Assembly (NCBI GenBank): GCA_964458555.1 | Contig: CAYWJH010000037.1 | Coordinates: 1-28,292, forward strand | DNA length: 28,292 nucleotides | Source of the DNA: SLST01 sp964458555 | Lineage (GTDB): Bacteria > Spirochaetota > Spirochaetia > DSM-27196 > SLST01 | Direction: 5' to 3' | Part shown: in pieces, positions 13,985-20,975 of the stretch | How positions within the stretch are numbered: the stretch's first letter is position 1 | Layout of the letters: the number at the start of each line of letters is the position of its first letter | Translations under genes and position numbers: made by a program | The notes under the pieces: model-generated | The model's input: only the letters and a program-made list of their open reading frames with translations | Databases searched by the model: none | What the model was told of the DNA's origin: nothing

Positions 13985-14631
13985 CGAAAGCGCACGATCT
14001 CCCAGTGGCGCTCGAGCGCTTCCTTGCGCAGCTTGCTATCCGGGTTGACCGCAACCGGCGCGCCCACGATGCTCAGCAGCGGGAGGTCGAGGTGGCTGTC
14101 CGAGTAGAAGGTCGTGTGCGCGAGGTCGATGCGCATCGCCGTCGCGAAGGCGATCACGCGGTCGCGCTTCTCCTCCCCGAAGCACGGCGGGGTGGCGAGC
14201 CCGCCGGTCGCCACCCCGTCGGCGTACTCGAGCTCGGTGGAGAGGATCGTGCCCACCCCCAGCGCGTCGGCGAGCGGCTTCACGATCAACCGCAGGCTCG
14301 AGGTGGCGAGCACGACGACGTCGCCCGCGCGGACGTGCGCCTCCGCGCACTCGCGCGCGTCGCCGAAGATGTCGTCGCGGATCCGCTGCTCGAAGCACTG
14401 CGCGGCGATCGCCTCGAGCTCCACCCGGCGCCTGCCCTCGAGTCGCCCGAGCGCCGCGGTCGCCGCCTCCATGTTGATCGTGCCCGCGCGGTAGCGAAGG
14501 TAGTGGTACGGGACGCTCGCGAGGCTCGCGACCGAGAAGAGCCCGGCGCGTCGCCCGCACTGGATGAGCCGCCGGCCGGTGGAGTGACGCGTGATCGTGT
14601 GGTCGACGTCGAACACGGCGAGGCGCGGCAC
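13981..14631 (-). CDS. HAD-IB family phosphatase
   Basis: 216 residues. HAD superfamily hydrolase of the SerB-like IB group: motif I FDVDHTIT near residue 8 (nucleophile and acid aspartates), an alpha-helical cap, motif II in VVLATSSLRLIVKPLA, a lysine in FGEEKRDRV, and motif III-IV in FYSDSHLDLPLL. It is cytoplasmic; possible substrates are phosphoserine or lipid or sugar phosphates, as for the many 'HAD-IB' proteins. GTG 14631 starts 2 bases after the aroA stop and directly precedes motif I, so it is the second gene of an aroA operon and probably translationally coupled. The frame's upstream extension is an aroA shadow. Confidence 0.87.
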   Translation of the reverse strand: MPRLAVFDVDHTITRHSTGRRLIQCGRRAGLFSVASLASVPYHYLRYRAGTINMEAATAALGRLEGRRRVELEAIAAQCFEQRIRDDIFGDARECAEAHVRAGDVVVLATSSLRLIVKPLADALGVGTILSTELEYADGVATGGLATPPCFGEEKRDRVIAFATAMRIDLAHTTFYSDSHLDLPLLSIVGAPVAVNPDSKLRKEALERHWEIVRFR

Positions 14632-14633
14632 GG

Positions 14634-15935
14634 TTAGCTCGTCTCCACGCGCGCGCCGGCTGAGGCGAGCAGATCGAAGAATCCCGGGAAGGTGATTCCG
14701 GCCACACCGGCGTTGGTCACCGTGACCGGGCCCTCCGCGCAGAGCCCGGCGACCGCGGCGGCCATCGCGACGCGGTGGTCGCCGGCGCTGTCTACGGTGC
14801 CGCCGCGCAGGCGGCGGGGGTGGACGACGAGCCCGTCGGGCAGCTCTTCGGCGTGGCCGCCCAGATCGCCGATCACGCGCGCCATCACCGCGATCCGGTC
14901 GGTCTCCTTCTCGCGCGCCTGCGGGACATTGGTGAGGCGAAGCGGCTCGGTGCAGGTCGTTCCCACCACCGCGAGCGCGGGAAGCGAGTCCGGAATCGCG
15001 TTCAGGTCGATCTCGCCGCCGGCGAGGCCGGTGGGCGCCCCGGGGCCTGCGATCGTCACGCGCTGGTCCGCCGTCTCCACCGAGCACCCGAGCCGCTCGA
15101 GGATGCGCACGACCTCGCGGTCGCCCTGGCTGTCGTCCATGTCGAGCCCCCCGAGCGCGAGCCGCGATCCGGTCACCGCCGCGGCGGCGAGGAAGAAGGT
15201 GGCGGACGAGAAGTCGGCCGGCACGCGCCGCTCGAACCCGAGGTAGCTTGCACCGCCGGGAACGCCGAACCGTCTCCAGCCGTCGCGCTCGTACGCTACG
15301 CCCTGGCCGGCGAGCCAGCTCAGCGTGAGCTCGACGTAGGGGCGTTCGTTGAGAAGCGGCACGTCGATCTCCATGCCCCGCGGAGTGAGCGGCGCGGCGA
15401 GGAGCAGGCTCGAGAGGTACTGGCTCGTGGGACACTCGATCGCCACCGCGCCGCCCTCGATGGGACCGGTCACCGTGAACGGTACGCAGTCGCGCGAGCC
15501 TTGCCGCTCGACGCGCGCGCCCATCGACTCGAGCGCGGCGAGCAGCGGTCCTGCCGACCGGCGCTGGAGCTGCTCGTCGCCGGTGAAGGTCACCGGGAAG
15601 CCCTGGAGCGCCGCGGCGGAGAGCGCGAGGTAGAGCGTCGTGCCGGAGTTGCCGCAGTCGAGCGGGCCGTCGGGCTGCGCGAAGCGGCCGTCGCGGCCGG
15701 TCACGCGGAGCGTGAGACCGCCGGCGGTCCCATCGGCCCGCTCCACATCGATCTCCACTCCCAGCTTGCGAAGGATGCGAATACACGCGGCGGTGTCCTG
15801 CGAGTCGAGCGCGCCGGTGACGCGGCTCCCGCCGCCGGCGAGCGCGGCGACGAGGAGCGCTCGGATCGTGTGCGACTTGCTGCCGGGCATGGGGAGGCTT
15901 CCGCGGAGCTCGCCGGGATGGACCGTAACGTTCAC
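14634..15935 (-). CDS. aroA: 3-phosphoshikimate 1-carboxyvinyltransferase (EPSP synthase)
   Basis: 433 residues, normal length. It joins shikimate 3-phosphate and phosphoenolpyruvate to make EPSP in the shikimate pathway to aromatic amino acids. Recognisable signatures are MPGSKSHTIRALL (K20, phosphoenolpyruvate contact), LDCGNSGTTLYLAL (NSGT loop), RPYVELTL, PADFSSATFFLAAAAV, REKETDRIAVMA (E and R at the active site) and SAGDHRVAMAAA. The S-K-S-H-T form with A/G positions is the general bacterial layout; I do not assign the glyphosate class. The frame extends to 16007, but GTG 15935 fits the family N-terminus (VNVTVHPGEL) and lies 6 bases after a TGG-TACGAT extended -10. It is followed after 2 bases by the HAD gene. 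Confidence 0.96.
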   Translation of the reverse strand: MNVTVHPGELRGSLPMPGSKSHTIRALLVAALAGGGSRVTGALDSQDTAACIRILRKLGVEIDVERADGTAGGLTLRVTGRDGRFAQPDGPLDCGNSGTTLYLALSAAALQGFPVTFTGDEQLQRRSAGPLLAALESMGARVERQGSRDCVPFTVTGPIEGGAVAIECPTSQYLSSLLLAAPLTPRGMEIDVPLLNERPYVELTLSWLAGQGVAYERDGWRRFGVPGGASYLGFERRVPADFSSATFFLAAAAVTGSRLALGGLDMDDSQGDREVVRILERLGCSVETADQRVTIAGPGAPTGLAGGEIDLNAIPDSLPALAVVGTTCTEPLRLTNVPQAREKETDRIAVMARVIGDLGGHAEELPDGLVVHPRRLRGGTVDSAGDHRVAMAAAVAGLCAEGPVTVTNAGVAGITFPGFFDLLASAGARVETS

Positions 15936-15941
15936 CAGCCG

Positions 15942-15950
15942 ATCGTACCA
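15942..15950 (-). promoter_or_regulatory. Extended -10 promoter of aroA, leaderless type
   Basis: On the minus strand TGG-TACGAT; hexamer 15942-15947 ends 6 bases before GTG 15935. No strong -35. It stands back to back with the promoter of the gene at 16017. Confidence 0.6.
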
Positions 15951-16002
15951 GAGAAGCGCCTTGCGGGATAGCCCGATCGCGCCGATTAAGGTTCGACTGC
16001 GA

Positions 16003-16008
16003 TACAAT
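16003..16008 (+). promoter_or_regulatory. -10 element of the transglutaminase-like gene
   Basis: TACAAT ends 8 bases before GTG 16017 and 11 before ATG 16020, so the transcript would have no or almost no leader. No clear -35 at 17 bases. Confidence 0.45.
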
Positions 16009-16016
16009 CGACAATC

Positions 16017-16052
16017 GTGATGATGAAGCGATTAATGATGATGAAGCGATTC
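16017..16052 (+). repeat. 18-base tandem duplication at the start codon
   Basis: 16017-16034 and 16035-16052 are identical at 16 of 18 positions, each encoding (M)MMKR plus L or F. The duplication repeats the initiation region of the transglutaminase-like gene in frame. Confidence 0.85.
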
Positions 16053-17228
16053 TCGCGCGGCCTCGCGGTCGCGCTCGTGCTGATAGCGACCGCCGCCCCC
16101 GTGTTTGCGATCGCCGCGGTCAACCCGGTCTTCGGCTACAGCGTCGACCTGCCCGTCGGCTGGGTGGAGGCCGATGGATCCGACCCCGAGCACATCGGCT
16201 TTCTCTCCCCCAATGCCGACGCGATGATCCAGATCGTCGCGCTCGACCCGGGAACCGGTTCGGACGGGCTCGAGATCGCGGTGTTCATGTTCGGCGAGGT
16301 CGACGGCGCCGGCGAGCCGGAGGCGTTCGAGTACCAGGGTCGCTCGGCCGCGCTGTCGGAGATCGCCTTCACCACCGGCGGGCTCGACGTGCAGGGGTAC
16401 ATGGTCACGATCAACGATCGGTCGGCCGACTACGCGATCCTCGCCTTCGCCGCGATGGAGAGTTACGAGGTCGCGCACGACCACCTGCTGAGCGCGATCG
16501 ACAGCTTCTCCGTAGGCGAGGAGAGCCGCGTCTATCCGGGGCCTGTGAGCCAGTTCTTCTACCCCTTCCCGGCGCCCGACGAGCGAGCGACATCGGTCCC
16601 CTTCCTCGGCCGGTCGCTACCCTTCGCCGTCGACCCCGGCGCCGAGGAGTCGGCGAAGGTCGTAGTCGACCGCGAGTCGCGCATTCTCGAGCCCTACGGC
16701 GCGCTCGACGAGGAGGTGGCCCACGACGCCTGGCGCCGCTACTTCCGCCAGATCTACCGCGACAACTACATGCGCCTCGCGCCGGTCGCCGAGGAGGTGG
16801 AGGCGATCCTCGAGGCCGAGCGCGCCCCCCGCGTCGACTACCCGCACGAGATCCTCGCCTGGCTCCAGGGCTTCGACTACGAGCGCACCGGCGGCCTCTC
16901 CGACTTCCAGCCGCCGGTCTCCTGCCTCGCGAACGCGAGCGGCGACTGCGACAGCCTCGCGATGACCTACGTCATCATCCTCCACCACCTCGGCTTCGAC
17001 GCGATCATGATGGCGAGCAACGTCCACGCCCACGCGCTCGCCGCCGTAGACGCGCACGGCGGCGGCGCCCGCTTCCCCTTCGAGGGCCGCGGGTGGCTCG
17101 TCGCCGAGCTCACCGCCGACGTCGCGTTGGGCCAGATAGACCAGCGCATGGCCGACCCGGCGGGGTGGATCGGGGTGCGGATGAGGTTGCGGGCTCAGGA
17201 GGGCGGCGACGGGGGCGCCGAGCGGTGA
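16017..17228 (+). CDS. Exported transglutaminase-like (papain-fold) protein
   Basis: About 403 residues. A signal peptide (basic start, then LAVALVLIATAAPVFA) exports it. Residues 35-165 (VFGYSVDLPVGWVEADGSDP...) look like a PsbP/DUF1795-type small alpha-beta domain. The C-terminal half carries a transglutaminase-like core: NASGDCDSLAMTYVIILHHLGFDA with the presumed catalytic cysteine, VHAHALAAVD with the histidine, and GWLVAELTADVALGQ with an acid. Such domains in bacteria are proteases or amidases more often than cross-linkers; activity is unproven. The start is ambiguous because an 18-base tandem duplication (16017-16052) supplies one GTG and five ATG codons in frame. It is divergent from aroA. 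Confidence 0.75.
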   Translation: MMMKRLMMMKRFSRGLAVALVLIATAAPVFAIAAVNPVFGYSVDLPVGWVEADGSDPEHIGFLSPNADAMIQIVALDPGTGSDGLEIAVFMFGEVDGAGEPEAFEYQGRSAALSEIAFTTGGLDVQGYMVTINDRSADYAILAFAAMESYEVAHDHLLSAIDSFSVGEESRVYPGPVSQFFYPFPAPDERATSVPFLGRSLPFAVDPGAEESAKVVVDRESRILEPYGALDEEVAHDAWRRYFRQIYRDNYMRLAPVAEEVEAILEAERAPRVDYPHEILAWLQGFDYERTGGLSDFQPPVSCLANASGDCDSLAMTYVIILHHLGFDAIMMASNVHAHALAAVDAHGGGARFPFEGRGWLVAELTADVALGQIDQRMADPAGWIGVRMRLRAQEGGDGGAER

Positions 17229-17263
17229 TTTCTGACCGGAACACTGTGAGGCAGGCGCTGGTG

Positions 17264-17272
17264 TGGTATATT
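17264..17272 (+). promoter_or_regulatory. Extended -10 promoter of the LruC lipoprotein
   Basis: TGG followed by TATATT (17267-17272). Start near 17279, giving a leader of about 28 bases with GAGGGAG (17296-17302) 5 bases before the ATG at 17308. Confidence 0.55.
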
Positions 17273-17307
17273 GTCTACGTAGGCGCAGTCTGCGCGAGGG
17301 AGCTGAT

Positions 17308-19629
17308 ATGAAGACGTACACAAGATTGGTCGTCACGGCCATCGTTGCCGCCCTGGTGCTCGCCGGGTGCGGGGTGCCGCTGTCGCCGGTTCAGCAGGGC
17401 GAGGCGCTCGCCACCGGAGCCGCGAGTCTTCCGCCGGACGAGATTCGCGATGTGAGCCGGTCGGTCAGCGGACCGTTTACCTTTGAAACGCTGCTCTCGG
17501 TCGACGTGCGCCTTTCGGTCGACCTCTACGAGACGGACGAGGCTGGTCGCGTCGTAGGCGACCCGCTCGCGCCCGACGCAGCAGACGTCTTCGTGACGCT
17601 CGACGACAGCGAGGGCAACCGGGTCTTTGCCGGCATGACCGGGGACGACGGCACGCTCGAGGCGAGCGTTCAACTACCGTCGGCCGCAGAGGATATGAAG
17701 CTCACGATTCGGGCCGATGGGTTCGAGACACGGACGATCGAAATCGACGACATGGTAACCTTCGAGCTCATCGATCGTATTCTGTCGCTGGCACGCGTCG
17801 TGTCCGATCCCGATGGGCCGGCCTCCCGGTCGGTAGCGGGTTCCGGCGACGCAGACGGCGACGGCGTTCCCGACTCCGAGGACGCCGAGCCGGACGACCC
17901 GACAATCGCCTTCTACGCCTACGTGCCGAGTCGCGAGGCGATCACGGTGGCGTACGAGGACCTGTTCGGACGCGAGGATGCCGGCGACGCGGATTACAAC
18001 GACTTCATCGCGAGCTACACGATCCGCGAAGGACTGAACGCGGCGGGCAACGTGACGGAGATCTACGTCGCCGCGGAAGCGGTGCAGAAGCTCGCCGGAT
18101 ACGACCACCGGTTCGGCATCCGGCTCGACTCGTTCGAAGGCACGGCGAGCGTGAGCGGTTCCTTCATCGACCTCAAGGGCACTTCGCGCGACTATTCATT
18201 CCGGCCCCTCGTCGACACCGCCGAAATCGACCTCTTCGTGAATTCGCGTTACGCGAAGGACAAAACGGCGGAGTTCACGGTCACCTTCGACGAGCCTCAG
18301 GTCCGCGACGGCCGCGAAGGCGCGCTTCCGAAAGCGCCGTACAACCCGTATCTCTTCGTCTACAACACGGGACACGACATCCACCTCGTTGGACGAGAAC
18401 CCAACACCGTTTCGAAGAACCCGGACGATCCGTTCGTCGACGAGAAGGGCTTCCCGTGGGCGCTGCTCGTTCCGCGGAACTGGGTCCACCCAGACGAGGG
18501 CGTGCGGATCGAGGTCGATTACCCGCGGTTTACGCTCTGGCGCGAAAGCGGCGGGACGGAACACCAGGACTGGTACGACCATTATCAGGATCCGTACGAG
18601 CCGGGGGGTGGCGGGGACGCGACGGTGTACGTGGCGGGGTACTACAACAACGGGACGCAAGACCGCGCGGTGCTGTGGGTTCTCGAGCCCGGTGTGACCA
18701 TGCCTGTGCCTACTGAGCTGAGCCTTCCGGCGGGTGTTTCCACCGGTACCGATGCGCGTGCGAACGACGTCTTCGTCGACGGGACCGATGTCTACGTGGC
18801 CGGTTTCTACGGAGATCGCGGTGCGAAGCGCGCGACCGTCTGGCGAAACGGAGTACCGACTACGCTTTCCGCTATCGGACAGAACGCCGAAGCGACGAGC
18901 GTGCAAGTGGCCGACGGTGTGGTCTACGCGGCCGGGACGCTGCTGGACGGTCAGAGCGGCACCCCGATTCTCTGGCGTGATGGTGGAGCCTTCCCGCTTC
19001 TCGGCAGCCCGGCCGACAACGGTGCGGCCACCGGAGTCGTTGTCAGCGGCGATGCTGCGGTTGTCGCGGGAACCTACGACAACGGCACGACCCCGTACAC
19101 GGCGACGCTCTGGCAGGTATCCGCAGGGGGATCCGTTGAAGAGCTCGTCACGCTCTCACCTGGGGAGAACGGAGAGGCCCTCGCTATAGATCTTGGTAGC
19201 GACCGGAATTACTACGTATCCGGCAGCCTGTTCAACGGAACCAACTTCACGTCGGTGTCCTGGGTCGTCGACGCGTCGGGTGTTGCCGGTGCTCCGCAGA
19301 CCCTCGCCAGCGCAGACACGGTGAACAGCTGGAGCAAGGCCTTCGGGATCGACGAGGAATCGGGAACCGTGTATGCGGCGGGATATTACCCGGACGGCGG
19401 CGACAGGCCGGGCTACTGGACGGGTGCGTCCCGTACTGCTCTTTCGGGAGGCTCGATCGGTCGTGCGCTGGCGATCGACGCCGCGGGCGGCACGGTGTAT
19501 GTCGGAGGATTCTACGTGGATTCGGGTGTGCGACGCGCGGTTCTTTGGATCGACTCCGAGGATACGTTGCTTTCGGACGCGAACGCCGTCAGTGCAGAGG
19601 CGCGCGGCGCCTTTGCGGTCACCCGCTAA
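17308..19629 (+). CDS. LruC-domain lipoprotein with C-terminal seven-repeat propeller-like module
   Basis: 773 residues. The signal peptide ends in the lipobox LAGC with the lipidated Cys21. Residues 60-185 form a beta-rich domain resembling a carboxypeptidase-regulatory-like fold (VFVTLDDSEGNRVFAGMTGDDG). DADGDGVPDSEDAEPDDP (about 194-211) is a thrombospondin-3-like calcium-binding element leading into the LruC domain (about 210-430), with VAYEDLFGREDAGDADYNDF and D229-Y-N-D-F233. From residue 437 seven repeats of 40-55 residues follow, each opening like TVYVAGYYNNG and carrying an aromatic strand such as AVLW. Seven is the usual blade number of a beta-propeller. LruC proteins are known in Leptospira and other phyla as surface lipoproteins. 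An unrelated-looking frame start at 17263 is rejected in favour of ATG 17308 with GAGGGAG. The propeller fold is an inference. Confidence 0.82.
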   Translation: MKTYTRLVVTAIVAALVLAGCGVPLSPVQQGEALATGAASLPPDEIRDVSRSVSGPFTFETLLSVDVRLSVDLYETDEAGRVVGDPLAPDAADVFVTLDDSEGNRVFAGMTGDDGTLEASVQLPSAAEDMKLTIRADGFETRTIEIDDMVTFELIDRILSLARVVSDPDGPASRSVAGSGDADGDGVPDSEDAEPDDPTIAFYAYVPSREAITVAYEDLFGREDAGDADYNDFIASYTIREGLNAAGNVTEIYVAAEAVQKLAGYDHRFGIRLDSFEGTASVSGSFIDLKGTSRDYSFRPLVDTAEIDLFVNSRYAKDKTAEFTVTFDEPQVRDGREGALPKAPYNPYLFVYNTGHDIHLVGREPNTVSKNPDDPFVDEKGFPWALLVPRNWVHPDEGVRIEVDYPRFTLWRESGGTEHQDWYDHYQDPYEPGGGGDATVYVAGYYNNGTQDRAVLWVLEPGVTMPVPTELSLPAGVSTGTDARANDVFVDGTDVYVAGFYGDRGAKRATVWRNGVPTTLSAIGQNAEATSVQVADGVVYAAGTLLDGQSGTPILWRDGGAFPLLGSPADNGAATGVVVSGDAAVVAGTYDNGTTPYTATLWQVSAGGSVEELVTLSPGENGEALAIDLGSDRNYYVSGSLFNGTNFTSVSWVVDASGVAGAPQTLASADTVNSWSKAFGIDEESGTVYAAGYYPDGGDRPGYWTGASRTALSGGSIGRALAIDAAGGTVYVGGFYVDSGVRRAVLWIDSEDTLLSDANAVSAEARGAFAVTR

Positions 19630-19655
19630 GTCCACAATTAGCAGAACAGTCTAGC

Positions 19656-19686
19656 GGCCGCCCTCTTGGGCGGCCTTCTTCGTTTT
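19656..19686 (+). terminator. Intrinsic terminator after the LruC lipoprotein gene
   Basis: GGCCGCCC (19656-19663) and GGGCGGCC (19668-19675) form an 8-base-pair stem with loop TCTT, followed by the T-rich TTCTTCGTTTT. It separates the two lipoprotein genes into different transcripts. Confidence 0.85.
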
Positions 19687-19749
19687 CCGGAGATTCGTTT
19701 CAGAACGCGATAGAGTAGAAGGAGGGCCGACAGGTCCAAGGGAGGCGAT

Positions 19750-20856
19750 ATGCGACGCGTGATCGTTTCTCTGCCTGTGGCCATCTTGGCTCTCCTACTC
19801 CTTGCGTGTCCTACTCAGGATGGTCCCTCGCAGAACGAGCCCGTTAACGGCGATCCGACCGCGGAAGTGTACGTCGCGGGTTTCTACTCGGAAGGTACCT
19901 ATGACGTACCGTGCTACTGGGTCAACGATGAGGAGTTCCCGCAGGAGCTTCCGATTGGTGCTGGCGACGGCCGGGCAACGGACATCCGGGTGCAGGACGG
20001 CACGGTTTACGTTAGCGGCTACTACGAGGCCAGCCTGTCGAGTGCGGAGCGTACCGCCGCGTACTGGGCGGACGGAAGCCGGGTCGACCTGACGTCTGCA
20101 GGAGTCGATGCGACGGCGACCGGCATCGCCGCGTCTTCCGACGAGATGGTGATCCCCGGCACGCTCTACGACACGCAGAACACACCGGTGTACTGGCGCG
20201 TGCCTGCACCTACCTCGCCGGCGGAGGATTTGCGGCAGCCGCTTCGGGCGGCGGCTGCGGGGGCCGCCGCAGCCGGCGTGAATCTCCGGGGGAGCGAGGC
20301 ACTGGTGGTCGGCTACTACGAGCCTGCGACCACACCCGAAGCGAAGCTCTGGCGCGACGCCGTGGGAAGCGATGCTACTGAGGAAGATCTGGCCCTGGGG
20401 GAAATCTGCGAGGTCTACGCCGTAGACGTTGCACCGGACGGTACCGCCTACGCGTTGGGGATTGTCTTTGAGTCCGTCGGATCCGGGTACGAGCCCGGAT
20501 CGTCGGTCTGGACGATCACAACGGGCGGCTCGGTCACGGTGTCGGAGCTTTACCGAGAGACGGGGAACTGGACGAACGCGCTTGGTGTCGACCCGGAAGA
20601 CGGGGTGGTCTACGTCGCCGGCTACTACGAGACCGCTATGGAAAACCCGTGCTACTGGAGAGACGGGGTTCTCCATGATATCCCGGCGGAGGGGAAAGCG
20701 ATGGACGTGGACGCGACCGGTTCGACGGTGCACGCCGTCGGGATCGCAGTCACGAACGGTATGGAACGGCGTGCATTCGTCTACGACGGCACAGACGTCG
20801 TCGAACTGCACGGCTCGAGCGAGAGCCAGGCGGTCGCGGTCTTCGTGGACGGTTAG
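19750..20856 (+). CDS. Lipoprotein made of seven propeller-like repeats
   Basis: 368 residues. The signal peptide ends LLLLAC, lipidated at Cys20, then a short linker (PTQDGPSQNEPVNGDP). The remainder is seven repeats of about 40-55 residues, opening with AEVYVAGFYSEG, TVYVSGYYEA, EMVIPGTLYD, SEALVVGYYE, GTAYALGIVF, GVVYVAGYYE and STVHAVGIAV, most with an aromatic strand such as CYW or KLW. They match the C-terminal module of the upstream LruC lipoprotein in length, number and motifs, so the two genes are paralogous over this part; here the LruC domain is absent. AAGGGAGG (19738-19745) lies 4 bases before the ATG. A possible -10, TAGAGT at 19711-19716, has no good -35. Probable cell-surface protein; ligand unknown. 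Confidence 0.8.
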   Translation: MRRVIVSLPVAILALLLLACPTQDGPSQNEPVNGDPTAEVYVAGFYSEGTYDVPCYWVNDEEFPQELPIGAGDGRATDIRVQDGTVYVSGYYEASLSSAERTAAYWADGSRVDLTSAGVDATATGIAASSDEMVIPGTLYDTQNTPVYWRVPAPTSPAEDLRQPLRAAAAGAAAAGVNLRGSEALVVGYYEPATTPEAKLWRDAVGSDATEEDLALGEICEVYAVDVAPDGTAYALGIVFESVGSGYEPGSSVWTITTGGSVTVSELYRETGNWTNALGVDPEDGVVYVAGYYETAMENPCYWRDGVLHDIPAEGKAMDVDATGSTVHAVGIAVTNGMERRAFVYDGTDVVELHGSSESQAVAVFVDG

Positions 20857-20937
20857 CGGTTATTCCCCAGGTGGCTCCTGTCCGGCGAGGATCTGCACCC
20901 GCGAAACTGCTTGTATTTGTTGTCTCAGGTGATACTC

Positions 20938-20965
20938 TTGTGCAGAAGGGCAGGTCGAGTAGACT
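20938..20965 (+). promoter_or_regulatory. Possible promoter of the giant solenoid gene
   Basis: TTGTGC (20938-20943), 16 bases, TAGACT (20960-20965), ending 10 bases before ATG 20976. No Shine-Dalgarno sequence precedes the ATG, so a very short leader is plausible. The -35 is weak; another -10-like GATACT lies at 20931-20936. Confidence 0.35.
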
Positions 20966-20975
20966 GCACTACGAA

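Noticed and set aside
13108..14637. 509-codon open frame on the plus strand
   Set aside because: It overlaps the AEC transporter in another frame and the HAD gene antisense; composition is arginine-rich with no motif.
13981..16014. 677-codon minus frame covering aroA and the HAD gene
   Set aside because: Only its last 216 codons, the HAD protein, are real; the upstream part is an arginine-rich shadow of aroA.
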